64,000 nucleotides of DNA from Silene conica (taxonomy: Eukaryota; Streptophyta; Magnoliopsida; Caryophyllales; Caryophyllaceae): contig CM055313.2 of the NCBI GenBank assembly GCA_029255685.2, positions 47,882,079 through 47,946,078 on the forward strand. Reading direction: 5' to 3'. How positions within the stretch are numbered: position 1 is the stretch's first letter; every line of letters starts with the position of its first letter. Below the pieces are notes generated by a model. That model saw only the letters and a program-made list of their open reading frames with translations, searched no databases and had not been told where the DNA came from. Positions 32,648 to 45,782 of the stretch are shown here, one piece after another. A program made the translations under genes and the position numbers.

Positions 32648-33435
32648 AACTCCCACTTGTCCGTACAAGTGTAGGTGCGATAACCGAATCTCATATCCTT
32701 TTAAAATTTCTCCCACTCAATGTAAGACAATTTGCAAATCCGCATTCGCAAAGGTCGTATCTCACAAGCGATCTGTATCAAGAGTGGTTTCCCCGACTAG
32801 AGAGTAACTTAACTGATAAAACGAATCTGTATTCGAGCATGGCCATGCATTTCAGTTACTACTCCTCGAGTGGCCCTGAGAAATGTTAAAATCCTGATAA
32901 GGGTTTGGATATTTCCCTCAACTCAAATCCTGCCGATATCGCGCAGCATGAAATAACCCAGAAAAAATCCTCTTGGCCCCTGTTACGGTGACCGTGGGAA
33001 AGAAACCAAAGTTACCCAAAATCTGCCTTAATCTCAAGATACAGTTGAAAGTCAAAAGACTCGACTCTAAGGAACACTATGGAGGCCCTATCCACGACCC
33101 GACACCCAATGTTATAAAACATTTAGGACTCCATAACGTTGTCACGGGGTGTCCTACGAGATATCCGTATAACTCGCCTTTGTGATTGGTCAGTCAGCCG
33201 CGTGACTTATGGCTCGTTGAACCTACCATCAACCAACGTCACAAAATGATTACCTGAGTTATCAGCTCAAGTGGGTAATCAAGGACCAAAACGATGTAAT
33301 GTTAATCAGTTCACTTTGTGGTGTTCAAAATTGGCGTACAATTCCACATGAAAAACAAAACATTTTATATCATAACAATAAGGTTGAATAGAGTACACGA
33401 GAAAATGAATTATTACATGAATTCATAAAAGAGTA

Positions 33436-36400
33436 CTACAACTTAGGAACACATCAAATTCCCATGGAATGAATGTGTCCTTCATGCTTATCACGTGGTA
33501 ATGCTTTAGTGAGAGGATCAGCTATTTTGTCATCCGTAGCGATCTTATCAATGAAAATCTCCTTTTGCTCCACGTAATCTCTGATTAGATGAGCTTTCCG
33601 TTGTACATGCCTAGCCTTGTTGCTAGACTTATGCTCCTTAGCTTGGAAGATGGCACCTTTATTATCACAATAAACGGTGATTGGGTCATTCGAACTAGGC
33701 ACTACTGATAGTCCTTGTAAGAATTGACGCATCCATATTGCTTCCTTAGCTGCTTCTGAGGCGGCATAATGCTCGGACTCAGTCGTAGAATCTGCTGTAA
33801 CACTCTGTTTAGAACTTTTCCAGCTGACAGCAGCGCTATTAAGAGTAAAAACGAATCCAGACTGAGATTTCGAGTCATCTCGATCCGTTTAAAAGCTAGC
33901 ATTTGCGTAACCCGTGGCGCAGAGCGTCGAGTCGCCTCCGTAAGTCAATCCCCAATCTTTAGTCCTCCGTAGGTACTTAAGAATGTTTTTCATGGCCATC
34001 CAGTGTTGTTCACCTGGATGAGCTTGGAATCGACTTGTCATACTCAATGCATATGCAACGTCAGGACGTGTGCATATCATGGCATACATGATCGATCCTA
34101 TTGCCGAGGCATAAGGAATCCGACTCATGCGCTCTTTCTCTTCCAATGACTTAGCTTCTTGAGTCTTGCTCAAGTGAAGCCCAAGAGTCATAGGGAGGAA
34201 CCCCTTCTTGGAGTTCGTGATGCTGAATCTCTCTAGAATCTTATCTATATAAGACTCCTGACTGAGAGACCACATTCGTCGTGATCTATCCCTGTAGATA
34301 CGGATGCCCAAAATTCTTTGTGCCTCTCCCAGATCTTTCATCTGGAAATGGTTTTTCAACCATGCTTTAACCGAAGATAGGAGCGGTATGTCATTCCCAA
34401 TTAAGAGTATGTCGTCGACATACAGTACTAGGAATACAATCTTGCTCCCACTCGACTTGATATAGAGACATGGTTCCTCGACTGATCGAACGAATCCATT
34501 CTCTTTTATCACTTGGTCGAAGCGATGATTCCAACTCCGCGATGCTTGCTTAAGTCCATAGATGGAACGCTTAAGCTTGCAAACCTTCTTAGGATGTTCT
34601 GGATCAATAAAACCCTCGGGTTGTACCATGTACAACTCTTCCTCCAAATAACCGTTTAAGAAGGCGGTTTTAACGTCCATTTGCCATATTTCATAGTCAT
34701 GAAATGCGGCGATCGCTAAGATAATCCGAATGGAACGTAGCATGACTACGGGTGCATAGATCTCATCGTAGTGCAAGCCTGGCACTTGGGTGAAACCTTT
34801 AGCAACTAGTCTTGCCTTATGGATGTCTTGTTTACCTTCCACGGCATGCTTTATTTTGTAAAGCCATTTGCATTGAAGGGGACGCACCTTTGAAGGTATG
34901 TCCACAAGATCCCACACGTTGTTCTCATACATGGAGTCCATCTCGGATTGCATGGCTTCTAGCCATAGTTTTGAGTCAGAACTGGTCATGGCACCTTTAT
35001 AGGTTGTGGGTTCATTACCCTCTAGGAGTAAGACGTCATCCATATCATGTTCCTCGACCAAACCAATGTATCTGTCCGGAGGAATGGAGACTCTTCCCGA
35101 CCTCCTAGGTTCCTCAGGAATATCTACCGCAGCCTCGGTTGAAGGAACTATTTCCTCCAATGGTTGCTCGGTAGTTGGTTCTTGAACCTCTGATAAATCG
35201 AAGGTTCTATTACTCGACTTGTTCTCGAGAAATTCTTTCTCTAAGAACGTCGCACTAGCCGCAACAAAAACACGTTGTTCGGTTGGCGAGTAGAAGTAAT
35301 GACCAAAAGTTCCCTTTGGATAGCCTATAAAGTATGTTTTGACCGATCGCGGGCCGAGCTTATCCTCGTGTCTCCACTTGACATAAGCCTCGCAACCCCA
35401 AACCCGAATAAAGGACAAGTTAGGGACCGTTCCCTTCCATAATTCGTATGGAGTCTTGTCAACAGCTTTAGACGGACTTCGGTTAAGTATTAGAGCGGCC
35501 GACAAAAGAGCATAGCCCCACAATGAATCAGGCACGACGGTGTGACTCATCATGGATCGAACCATATCGAGTAGAGTTCGATTTCTCCGTTCGGACACAC
35601 CATTTAATTGTGGTGTTCCAGGTGGAGTTAACTGTAGCACGATGCCACAGTCTTTAAGGTGTTGATCAAACTCGTGTGAAAGATACTCACCACCACGATC
35701 AGAACGTAGTGCTTTAATCTTTCTACCCAGCTGGTTCTGTACCCGATTCTGGTATTCTTTGAACTTGTCAAAGGATTCACTTTTGTGCTTCATTAAGTAG
35801 ACATAGCCATATCTACTCAAATCATCCGTGAAAGTGATGAAATACCTATAGCCTTCTCGTGCGTTGATCGACATAGGGCCAAATACGTCCGTATGTATGA
35901 GTCCTAATAGGTCGGTAGCGCGCATTCCAACACCTTTGAAGGAAATACGAGTCATCTTACCGATGAGACATGATTCACACGTGCCATATGATTCGAAATC
36001 AAAGGGCGAGATAGCTCCATTCTGTATGAGCTGTTTTACGCGTTTCTCATTTATGTGTCCCATACGACAATGCCATAGGTAAGTTTGATCTTTGTCACCT
36101 ACCTTTAATCTCTTATTATTCACATGTAATATTTCAGTGGTTTGATCTAAAACATAAATTCCATTCATGGAAACTGCCTTGCCATAAATCATATTGTGTA
36201 AGGAGAAAATACAGCTATTATTCTCTATTACAAATGAAAAACCGAGTTTGTCAAGCGCAGAAACTGAAATAATGTTTTTGGACAAACAAGGAACATAGTA
36301 ACAGTTATATAAAGATAACTCGGATCCACATGGAAGCTGGATCACGTATGTTCCCCTCGAGATTGCAGCAACACGTGCTCCATTCCCGACACGCAGGTCA

Positions 36401-37467
36401 ACCTCACCCTTGATTAGGGGTTCTTGGTTTCGGAGGCCCTGCACATGATTACATAGATGAGAAACACAACCAGTATCTAGTACCCAAGTTCCGTAACTTG
36501 CATGGTTAATCTCAATCATGTGAATAAAAGAAGAAGAAGACATACCAACAGGAGTAACACGGCCAGCCTTAATGTCCTCACGATACACGGGGCATGAGCG
36601 CCTCCAATGCCCAGTCTTATGGCAATGGTGACATTCCATGCTTGTATCCTTGCTCTTTGTTTTACCCTGTGAGTTGCTCGACTCACCTGGCCTACTCTTA
36701 GTAAATCCTGACTTCTTAAACTTGGGCTTGCCTACTGTTAGGTCGCCCTGAGCTTTAGCTTTACCCTTACCCTTACCCTTACTGGAGATCATGAGAACCT
36801 TTTGTTTCATGCTCCCACTTAATTTCAGATCCTTCTCGGTCTGTACGAGAAGGGAGTGGAGCTCATGAGGAGTCATCTTCATGTCGTTCATGTAATAGTT
36901 GGCCCTGAAGAGGGCGAACCCATCATGAAGCGAATGAAGCATTCGATCAACGATTATGTTCTTACTGATCTTGCAGTTTAGGGCCTCCAGTTTTTCGATA
37001 TTCTCAATCATGTGAAGAATATGTGGGCTAACAGCTTGGCCCTTCTGGAGTTTCGCCTCAAAGAAACGACAGGTATGCTCATAAGAAACGTTCCTCGGAG
37101 CCTTTCAGAATTCGTTAGTGAGCGTGGTGAAAATCTTGTTTGCACCATGGGCTATGAAGCGTCTTTGCAAATTGGATTCCATTGCATAGATGAGTACGTT
37201 CTTTATCGCACCCGCTTCAATGACGAAGTCGCTATGAGCGCGAACTTCGTTAGCTCTAGCTCCAGTAACTAGGTGTGCCGGAATGGGCTCAGTTAAGTAC
37301 TTAAGCTTTCCGTCAGCAATGGCAGCATTCCGTAGTGTTGTCTCCTAGTCAGAGAAGTTTGACCCATCATTCCTCAGTCTAGTAGACTGATTCATGGAGT
37401 CCATGAAGGCTTTTAGCCAGGATTCACGTGCTAGCTTGGCACTTGGCATTGGGTCTTCACCAGCCAT
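33436..37467 (-). pseudogene. Copia B gag-pol polyprotein with in-frame stops
   Basis: The frame starts at the ATG at 37467 and keeps one phase to the family stop position at 33436. Stops are TAG at 37347-37345 (a TGG in copia A), TGA at 37107-37105, TAA at 33891-33889 (a CAA in copia A) and TGA at 33456-33454. Between 37011 and 33889 it is open for 1040 codons with the zinc knuckle (CHHCHKTGHWRRSC), protease DTG, integrase, RT (YVDDILLIGND) and part of RNase H. It lacks the frameshift of copia A at the position near 35770. Not functional as it stands. Confidence 0.9.
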
Positions 37468-39131
37468 TAGTTATACAGCAGTTTAATTGAACGTGTTCTA
37501 CATTGAAAAGAAGATAAAACAGAACCATATAAGCAACTCATTGTTGTGATTTAAGTCTATATTAAATTTGAAATTTAAACTCGTAGACTCATGCATTTAT
37601 ATAATTGATCTCCCTCAAGAATTATATAAACGATCCCAAGACTCAATTTCCGTATATTGATAAGCCCACAGTTTGGCTAATTCCACCGTTGGATTTCTTG
37701 GTCGATAGATTTCCGTAAAGCCTATCTATTAGTCCATCTCAGTCGCTAGATATTATCGAGTGACCATGATGTTGAGATAAAATAAATCATCTGTTCCCAC
37801 TTACCCGACGTAGAAGGGGTCATATTATGCCTACCGACGAAGAAGGGATTCATGGGAGGCTGATTTATAAAGACTATTCTCAATTTTTGGTTATACGAGG
37901 AAGACCCCATCGACTTATATCTATTCATATTAAGTGAACTAAAATCTAGCATATTCGTGAATGAATGAAATAAAGTGATGGCTTTGCAATTGACATGTGA
38001 CATCTGTATTGTCACAGAAAACTAACGCGTAACCTCTACATGAGTCAGTTTTCAGGCATGTAATAGGTGGTTTGGTTTTAGGCGGAATATGATGCAAGCT
38101 ATTATCGATGAAAGCATAAAATAAATGCGATAAACGTAAATAAAAGTCCTAGTGTAGCCTATCCTACCAAAATAAACATAAAACAACTTGGAATCCATTG
38201 TTGGACCCTAGAAGCTTGTCTTGATGTTCCATCTTGGTCCTTGCAGTGGGAGTGAGCATCCGGTCTCCGTCTTCGGTCTTCACAAAATTACTAATTAAAT
38301 TACAAAAGTAGTCCTAGATACATTCTAATTTAAATACAAAAGTAATTACATGGTAAAAACCCAAAACGGAGATTCAAGATCTCAAAATTACAAGCAAGAT
38401 TGTGTCCCATCATTACGGTGACACAATCTTCTAAGGCCACACTAAGTTACAACCGTTTGCAAAAATTAGATACGTTATTGAAAGCATTCACAAGGCATTC
38501 AACAAGACGATAAATAAAATGCATCAACAAAAACAAAATTCATTCATGACATAATACTGTTATTATGATTAACAAATTTTTACCAAACCACCTTTTAGGA
38601 TTAAAATTATGTGATTATACCGTTTTAACCACTTTAATTTTAATAAGTTTATAATCCTATTATTTTAAACCGTTTTAAAATAATATGTATCAAACGAGGG
38701 TGAACCGTTTCACAAAATTAACAATATACTATTTCCGTATATAGTATATTACTAAAGGCCATGTGAAAATAAAACATGTTATTTTCGGGAAAAAAAAAAA
38801 ACGAGTCTTTTACAGGGGTGGTCTACCGACCCAATAAACAGGTCTACCGACCACCTGGCGAAAAAAAAAAATTATTTTTTTTTTTTTTAAAAGCAGAATG
38901 GTCGACCGACCCGAAAAACAGGTCGACCGACCACAAAACGCGAAACCGAGTTTCTAAACACGATTTCTCACAAAAGATAAACTGTCGAAACAAAAAAACA
39001 CGCAGGAGGCGGTCGACCGACCGCAACGGGGGGTCGATCGACCAACTTAGCGGCAGAAGACGATTTTTCAGGTTTTAAAACTTACGAAAAACACAAAGGT
39101 AAAATTTTCATGGCCTGGCTCTGATACCACT
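37468..39131 (-). other. Copia B leader and tRNA-Met primer site
   Basis: The primer site (ctctgatacca on the + strand) is at 39119-39129. GGTCGACC-type palindromes lie near 38820-38855, 38900-38935 and 39008-39045, matching the three pairs in the copia A leader. An A-rich/T-rich interruption lies at 38861-38890. No gene is seen. Confidence 0.75.
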
Positions 39132-40212
39132 TGTGGGGAATAAAGCATGTATTCGCCCCAAACTTGCAGGATTATAATGAAACATACAATTGTGATTATA
39201 GTCATAAGTTAATTAAAAGCATGAAAAAGAAATCAACCTTTGGTCCTTTGTGCTTATGGCCTAAGAACAGGAATTAAAGTAAATTCCCTCCTATAACTTG
39301 CACCCAAGACTTGATTGAGATGATGTCGCGTGTGCTAGAAAATACTCTCCAATTGCCTTGCAATATGGGGAGAGCCTTTTGAGGTTTTAGATGTGAGATC
39401 TGAGTTTTGGTAAAAAAGATGTTCTCAATACCCTAATTATTCTTGAGATCTGTTTTTAATCAGTAAAACAATCAGTAGTCTCACAAAAGGAGAAGTTCTC
39501 TCCTTTTGTAATACTTGGCCGGCCGAGATTGGTCTTGGGTAGGAGTGGGCTTTCCACTCTTACCTTATTCCAATGCATGATTCGACCCATTTTGCTAAAA
39601 TATAATTTGCGGGTATTTATTATAAATCGCACACATGTTATCAGATATTAATACAGTCGATATATTAATAATGGTCTGATAAAATACGATATTGTATAAT
39701 TGGCCAAATTAATATAACTGTTTATATTAATACGCAAATTCAATATTTAATTAAATATAACTGCTTGTATTTAATTTTACGAATTAATCATGTAATCCGC
39801 ATTAGCTAAAATTATTTAATCCGTATTAAATAATAATCTCAACATCTCATTGACTAATTTAATAGTCAATACCTCTGACTAACTGTTTAGTCATATCCGG
39901 CATAAATGTGACTGTATTTTCATACCTTCACATCTCTCAAACGTGTCCTATATGTGTGACGTATAGGGACCAGTTGATCACCGCCATCCGTATGACAATA
40001 ACGTCAAACTTATCTAGCAAGCCAACCGTTATTGATAAACGTGGATCAACTGATAATAATACAAAAGTATGCCCTTGTGATCCTTTAAGGGATTTAGTAA
40101 GTCATTGTACTAACTGTCAAGGACACCAGCCCCAACAATCTCCCACTTGTCCGTACAAGGGTATGTGCAATGACGTTATCACACTACATGTGGAGGACAC
40201 AAGTCTCCAACA
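39132..40212 (-). repeat. 5' LTR of copia B (extended form)
   Basis: 1081 bp. Its outer 75 bp (40138-40212) are the module that in copia A lies outside the LTR, between the two polypurine tracts. The insertion boundary is fixed by the TSD, so the extension is part of the integrated LTR. Confidence 0.9.
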
Positions 40213-40441
40213 GTTTTGATACTGTTTATCTTTTGGTGCATGTAGGGATGTTCCATCCCAAGCTTTGTATATATATGGTTCCGTACTTAGAACTGTTATA
40301 CTTATCTATTTTGTTTATATCAGTTCCCAGTTTCAGTTTTAATTCACCTCGCATGTTGTTTATGTTTAAAAAGTTTTAATTCCGCTGCATTTTTTAGTAC
40401 TTTGTGTTTTTTATATTTCCGCTTTCGCGAGGGGTTTTACA

Positions 40442-43400
40442 GTTGGTATCAGAGCATTATTGCTCCCGACGCACTCATGTGACCCCCAACCTTAACTTGA
40501 CCAAATAAACAAATAATGAATGAGAGATGGGGTAGATTTAAGGACTTATATTGTAGTCTATTTGTGCCTTGTTAGGGATACGTGTAACAGTTTACTCTCT
40601 TATGATTGAAGAATGACAGAGCCAACCAATGATGAGAATGCTGAGACGTAAGCACTTATTCAAGCTCTTCAGGATTGCATAGCTAGGTCGTCTATGCCTT
40701 CCTCTTCGTTTCAAACCTCGGGAAGTAACCAACCTGGAGGATTGGCTTGGATTGTCACCCAGATGTGGAGGAATGCCGCTAAGACATTCGACGGAGAGAC
40801 TAGTGCTGCGACCCTCACCGCTTGGTTCTTTGACATGGAGAGGAACTTCATGATTTACTGTGTTCGTCCTGAGGATCAGACCCGAGTAGCATCTCAATTC
40901 TTGGTTCGCGAAGCTAGGAGTTGGTGGTTGACGATCTGCGCTCCTGCTACTCGTGACCCTACTTTCACTTGGAGTAGTTTCAAGACTCTTCTTGGCATGA
41001 GGTTTTACCACAGGGACATCCGCCAAGATAAGATGACCGAGTTCATGAACCTTCGCCAAGGAGCCCTTTCTGTTCAGGCCTTCACCAATCGATTTGAGGA
41101 GCTAATCCACTTCGTCCCGCAGCTAGTTGAGAGAGAGGAAGACAAAGCCTATCTGTTTCAGAGCAAGCTTAATGCTGAGACTATGAGTGTAGCCAGTGGT
41201 GACCTGACTTCTTACTTCCAGAGTTACTACGGTGTCTTGCGAGCAGAGGACCCCTACCAGATCTATTGTAAAGGAGCTAGGACCTTCTCTCCTCCTCAAC
41301 CGCATTTGCATGTATACCGAATTGGGAGACCCCTTAGTCCTCCTGCTTCCTCCCCTCTTGGAACAAGGAAGCTTTCCCAGAAGAACAAGAAGTCCCAGAG
41401 AGCTAAGACTTCTCAAGTCCGGAGCATGAGCCTCCCATCGGACGTTCCCCTAAAGTGCTTCAAGTGCCCCAAGGATCTTCATCCTAGAGTTGACTGTTAT
41501 GGTGACCCGTACCAATGCTTCACCTGCGAGGGATTTGGACACCGCTCTTTCGAGTGCCACGTAGGGAATGTCGCCATCAACAGAGCTATATCACTATTGA
41601 CCCTGAGGCTTCCCAGGATCGAGACATGGGACCCTCGACAAAAGCACCCCTGAAGTGTTTCAAGTGTCGCAAAGCCCTTCATCCTACAGTTACCTGTGAC
41701 GGTAATCCTTACTTATGCTATACCTGCAAGAAGCCTGGACATTGCTTCTTCGAGTGCCCCGAGAGGAATACCTCTATTGACAGAGCTGTTACTATTCACC
41801 GAGAGGCTGAGACCAGTGGAGCCGGAGCGGTTCGGAATCAAGCTGAGACTAGAGTTCACCCTGACCCACCTACTGGTATGTTCATGCCTACCATCTAAGT
41901 TATGGTTGATGTACTTGTAGCTGTTAAGATCTTAGTCTCTTCCCTTAGACTCTTCTTGACCTTCCTTGAGAGCTGTCATTGTGTTCTCTTGACTTCACCT
42001 AGTAGCTTGCTTATCCTGAAACACCTTGTGCGGTAACCTACCATAGACAGACTTGTGAATTTCTTGAGGTTAGCTGTAGACCGTTATTTGGAGAGTGTTG
42101 TTATTTGAGGAAACCCTAAGGAGCTGAAGGAATGTGTTGTGGATCCTAGTGTCTATATGTTACTAATTTGAAGAGTAAGTGAACGATGAGATAATGGTGC
42201 TAGGTAGATTGTTATACATGGCTTTCGATGGAACTTAGGTGTGAGAACCCTGCGGAGTCATGGATGATTGTGAGTTTGTAATTGCCATTGGAGAGTTTAG
42301 AGGAACTTAGAGTAGTAAGAAATTTCGAGGATGTAGCTTGAGATACTGATGTTGACAGATAAGTAGATGAAGTAAGCTATTGCCGTTTAAACTTGAGGAA
42401 CGAGAGTTGTTGGTGAATGTTTGAGAGTGTTGAAACATTTACAAAGGACTTGTGGAATTGACTGAGTGTTCAACCTTAGATTACTTAATGGATTTTAGCG
42501 TTTTTCCATGGATGGACCTGAGAGGAATTTGAGAGCACATCACCGGATTTAGAATGGAATAGAATGATTCATTGAAGATGCAATTTCGGAAACGCGTTTG
42601 GTTTATGTATAGCTATTTCGTGGGTTGTAATGCAAGTATGATACATATGACATATGGGTTTAATAGCCTGAGAGTTCGGTTGAATTGTCATTTAGGAGCC
42701 ATCTGAGATTAGTTATCTAAGACCTTTGGGAATAAGTCATTGAAAGGATAATGTTGCTTTAGACTTCGAGGAACTTTGAGATCTGAATCGTTTTGAGGAA
42801 CTTGTCATGAGGACCAGTCATAGACTTGCTTGACTTGGAAGTTGTTACGTTGGAGAGACCTTACCTTGGAGTGTTCGCTTTATGTAATAGATGATTTTAA
42901 GGAAACTTAGGATTTCGAAGTACTCCTATAGAGTAAATTTGATGGAATTGAACAACGTAGGACGAAAGAATATAGGTGATTTCGACTACGGCCTAACTGA
43001 TTAAGAAGAGTTATGGTGATAGAATTCAGATTTAGAGTTTGGAAGTGTGTGAACCTTGGCCTGAGGTATGTGTACTAGGCTTCCACCTTGCGTGAGAGTC
43101 CTTAACCTTGACCTAACAGATTTTTGAGTGAACTGAGTGAGAGTTTTGGAAACCTTCTTGTTGAGGAATACCTTGTTTTGTGGATGAGATAGGGGTAAGA
43201 GGGACCGTGAAACCATTGTGAGCATCGAGGTCGCTGGAAACGTCTCCTTGGGATACTAGGGATCGTTGAAAGGATGTTTCGATTCGGATGAGTGGTTAGC
43301 ATACCCATGTTTGGCAAAGGTTATCGTCTTCTTTCACCTTCGACTTGTCTGTTCCGTTCCTTCAACCCTCCTTTTTGTGTTATGACAACCGCGAGGCTTG

Positions 43401-44008
43401 AAACCCCTAATCCTTCATGCTGAAAATAAGCGTTGTGTCTGTTTCCGCGCTCTCAAACGTCTTTTTTGAAATTTGTTCCCCTATTGGTTAACTTAAATCC
43501 ACTGTTTTTGGAAAAAGCTTAGTTGTTTCGAGAATTTGAGACTGCTTTCTCTTCTGTTAGAAGCGACTTTTAGTCATTGTTACAATTTTACCTTTTCAAG
43601 AATTTGACAGCAGTGGTTCATTTGAAGAAAAACTTGGTTTTAAGGAACGTAACGTTTTACGATTTTGTCGCATTTCAGCGTTGACTGCCACTAGAACTTG
43701 TTATTGGAGACGTCTGATAACCTGTGCTGTGCTTATCAACACCGAATCAATCCAAATTTGAACCTTATTTGAACTAATTTTGGGACTTGTCTCAGATTTG
43801 GAATGTCGGACTCTTGAATACGTAAAGAGAATCCCAATATCCATTGACAAGACTTGTGCCTTGAAATCTTTTACTGCTTGGGACCTTTTTGAAAGATAAA
43901 GTTTTGGGTTATCATAACCCGTGTGATACATTTTGGAAGTTAGAGTTGTTTTCGTACTTACTTCTACCTTCGAGTTTCGAGGACGAAACTTTTTGAAGAC
44001 TGGGTGAT
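40442..44008 (+). other. Interior 1 of the dimer (gag-only)
   Basis: A tRNA-Met primer site (tggtatcagagc) is at 40444-40455, gag at 40613-41898, and then 2.1 kb without credible frames up to the junction tttcgaggacgaaacttttt and TGTAACATCC at 44009. Pol motifs are absent. It is nearly identical by eye to 48274-51841. Confidence 0.85.
40613..41898 (+). pseudogene. Gag of dimer unit 1, with early stop, frameshift and duplicated zinc knuckles
   Basis: It starts MTEPTNDENAET and meets TAA at 40649-40651. The same frame is then open to 41653 and holds the gag core (MWRNAAKTFDGE, WFFDMERNFMIY, SQFLVREARSWW, FEELIHFVPQLVEREED), a basic stretch, and a zinc block with CFKCPKDLHPRVDC and CFTCEGFGHRSFEC. 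A second zinc block (CFKCRKALHPTVTC, CYTCKKPGHCFFEC) follows in another frame, 41515-41898. G0 has one block, so the second is a duplication followed by a frameshift. Gag would package RNA, but this copy cannot make the full protein. Confidence 0.85.
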
Positions 44009-44366
44009 TGTAACATCCCATATTTCGTGATTTATATTTTAAAGGTTTTTAATTATTTTAAGTGATAAAATAATATCTAAATAATTTATTGAGAAGTATT
44101 TTAATAAATCGTAAGATCCGTCTTAAGAACCTTAAGTCCTTAAGACGAACTTAACTTGGCAAGTAGTCTGTATCATAAGAACCCGTTCACATTTCAAAGG
44201 TCCGTTCCATTTAAACGGAAAGGACAATATAAACCCCTAAACCCTCATTGAATGTCGACAGTTTCACATTCTCAAAATAAGAACATTGTCATCTTTATAT
44301 CTCATTTCCTCCTTAAAACTCAATCTTTTAATCCATTTTTCTTCATCATCCGGACTCCAAATCAAG

Positions 44367-44506
44367 GTAATGTATACATTTTTGGAATCCTCATGAAATT
44401 TTCAAGTCATCTGTCACTTCCAATTTTCGTTTCCTTTAATTCGAAAATTGGCCTGTTTTGGTAGAATCCATCTTTTAAGCTCTAAACTCCGTCTTTCTTG
44501 TCGTAG
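44367..44506 (+). other. 140-nt GT...AG intron-like segment in LTR2
   Basis: atcaag precedes gtaatgta, and ttgtcgtag precedes gtgaagga. Same length and position as in LTR1 and LTR3. Confidence 0.55.
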
Positions 44507-45782
44507 GTGAAGGATTAGACGACCCTAGTGTGGATAGCTATGTGGTGGAAGAGGAGCTTTGATCGGAATTTGCTTTTAAGGTGACGATAATGAGAAACTC
44601 GGCCTTTATTGTGATATTAGCACTTTACATGTTTAGGATGGGTTAGGTTTCTGATTTTTCACGTTATTGTTGCTAATGAGACTTAGTATCATGCTAGGAA
44701 TCCTTGCTAAAGACCTTCATATGATTTGTTTATGCTATACTTGCTTGTTGTTAAATTTCAGAAATTTGTATGCTTGCGACAGATACAAAGATTTATCTTA
44801 TTGAGGCTTATTTGTGGAAATTAACGGTTGTATTGGATGTATTTGATGATTATACATGCTGGGTAAACATTTGATGTTGCGATTTTAGAAGCCTTGAATC
44901 GTTTAGAGAAGTTTTGCATATTGGGTAGAATTGCGTTTTGCGTATAGGAGACTCTGAGCCGGTAGGCTGACCGGCAGCCGCTCGGTCGGCTAAGAGTCGG
45001 GGTGTGTTTTGTTTTCGTGTGTTCAGGAATTTAAGAGTCAGGTTCCTGAGCCGGTAGGTCAGCCGCCGGTTGACCGGCTCAGGATACCTCTTGAGTGTTC
45101 GTGAAAATTTTCAAAGGCTTGGGAAGTGACTCCCAGCCGGCAGACGGTACACCGGCTGAGAGTCACTCCTTATGTTTTGGTTTCTTAAAGATTGGCTATG
45201 GGAATGGACTCCCAGCCGGCTGGCCGGCGGACGGTCCACCGGCTGGGAGCATCTTCTCATTCATTCCATATTTTTGTAAAGGCTTATGGGAAGGGACTCC
45301 CAGCCGGTGGGCCGGTAGACGGTCTGGGACCGGCTGAGAGCCCCTGTTCTCATTGTTTTGCTTATAACTTTCAAACGATTATTCGGTTTTGTTTGAGATT
45401 CGTTCCGTGTACCTTTGATGTGTGTATGAGGTCCCCGGAGGATGGGCGACACTATATTGGGTTCGGGAATGGAGTGAGGATAGAGACCCCCTGGGCGGGT
45501 AACCGAAATGGAAACCGTCTCTCCCTCAACTTTGTTTCCGGGATCAATTAAGTGTTGGTTAGTGATGTAAGAGATAAGAGCTAAAGTTTAGTTTAAAGTT
45601 GAATGCTTATAGTGATGCGTATTAAGTTATGCGTTAAGATGTCGCGTCTGAACTTAGTACGTAGAATGTTTGTCATATATAGGGGTATGCGTTAAGGTGT
45701 CGCCTCTGAGCCCTATATGTGTTTGTTTGTCGTGTATAGAGGTATGCGTTAAGGTGTCGCCTCTGAGCTCCATACATGTTTG

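Larger units (their letters stand above)
31596..40212 (-). mobile_element. Copia B: second copy of the same Ty1/copia family, opposite orientation (8617 bp)
   Basis: The 5' LTR is 40212 to 39132 and the 3' LTR is 32647 to 31596. The flanks gttct (31591-31595) and gtttt (40213-40217) are a TSD with one mismatch, and LTR2 shows the empty site (ctagttttgat). The LTRs are 75 bp longer at the U3 end than those of copia A and begin TGTTGGAGACTTGTGTCC. Gag-pol is one frame with four stops. With copia A it forms an inverted pair of about 8.6 kb with a 1.4-kb spacer. Confidence 0.93.
20104..40441 (+). repeat. LTR1 of the dimer, split by two copia elements
   Basis: The pieces are 20104-21423, 30164-31595 and 40218-40441, with the duplicated target bases in between. 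Subtracting copia A and copia B gives an LTR of about 2976 bp that is collinear with LTR2 and LTR3. A TATA-like aatataaaccc is at 20321. Confidence 0.9.
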
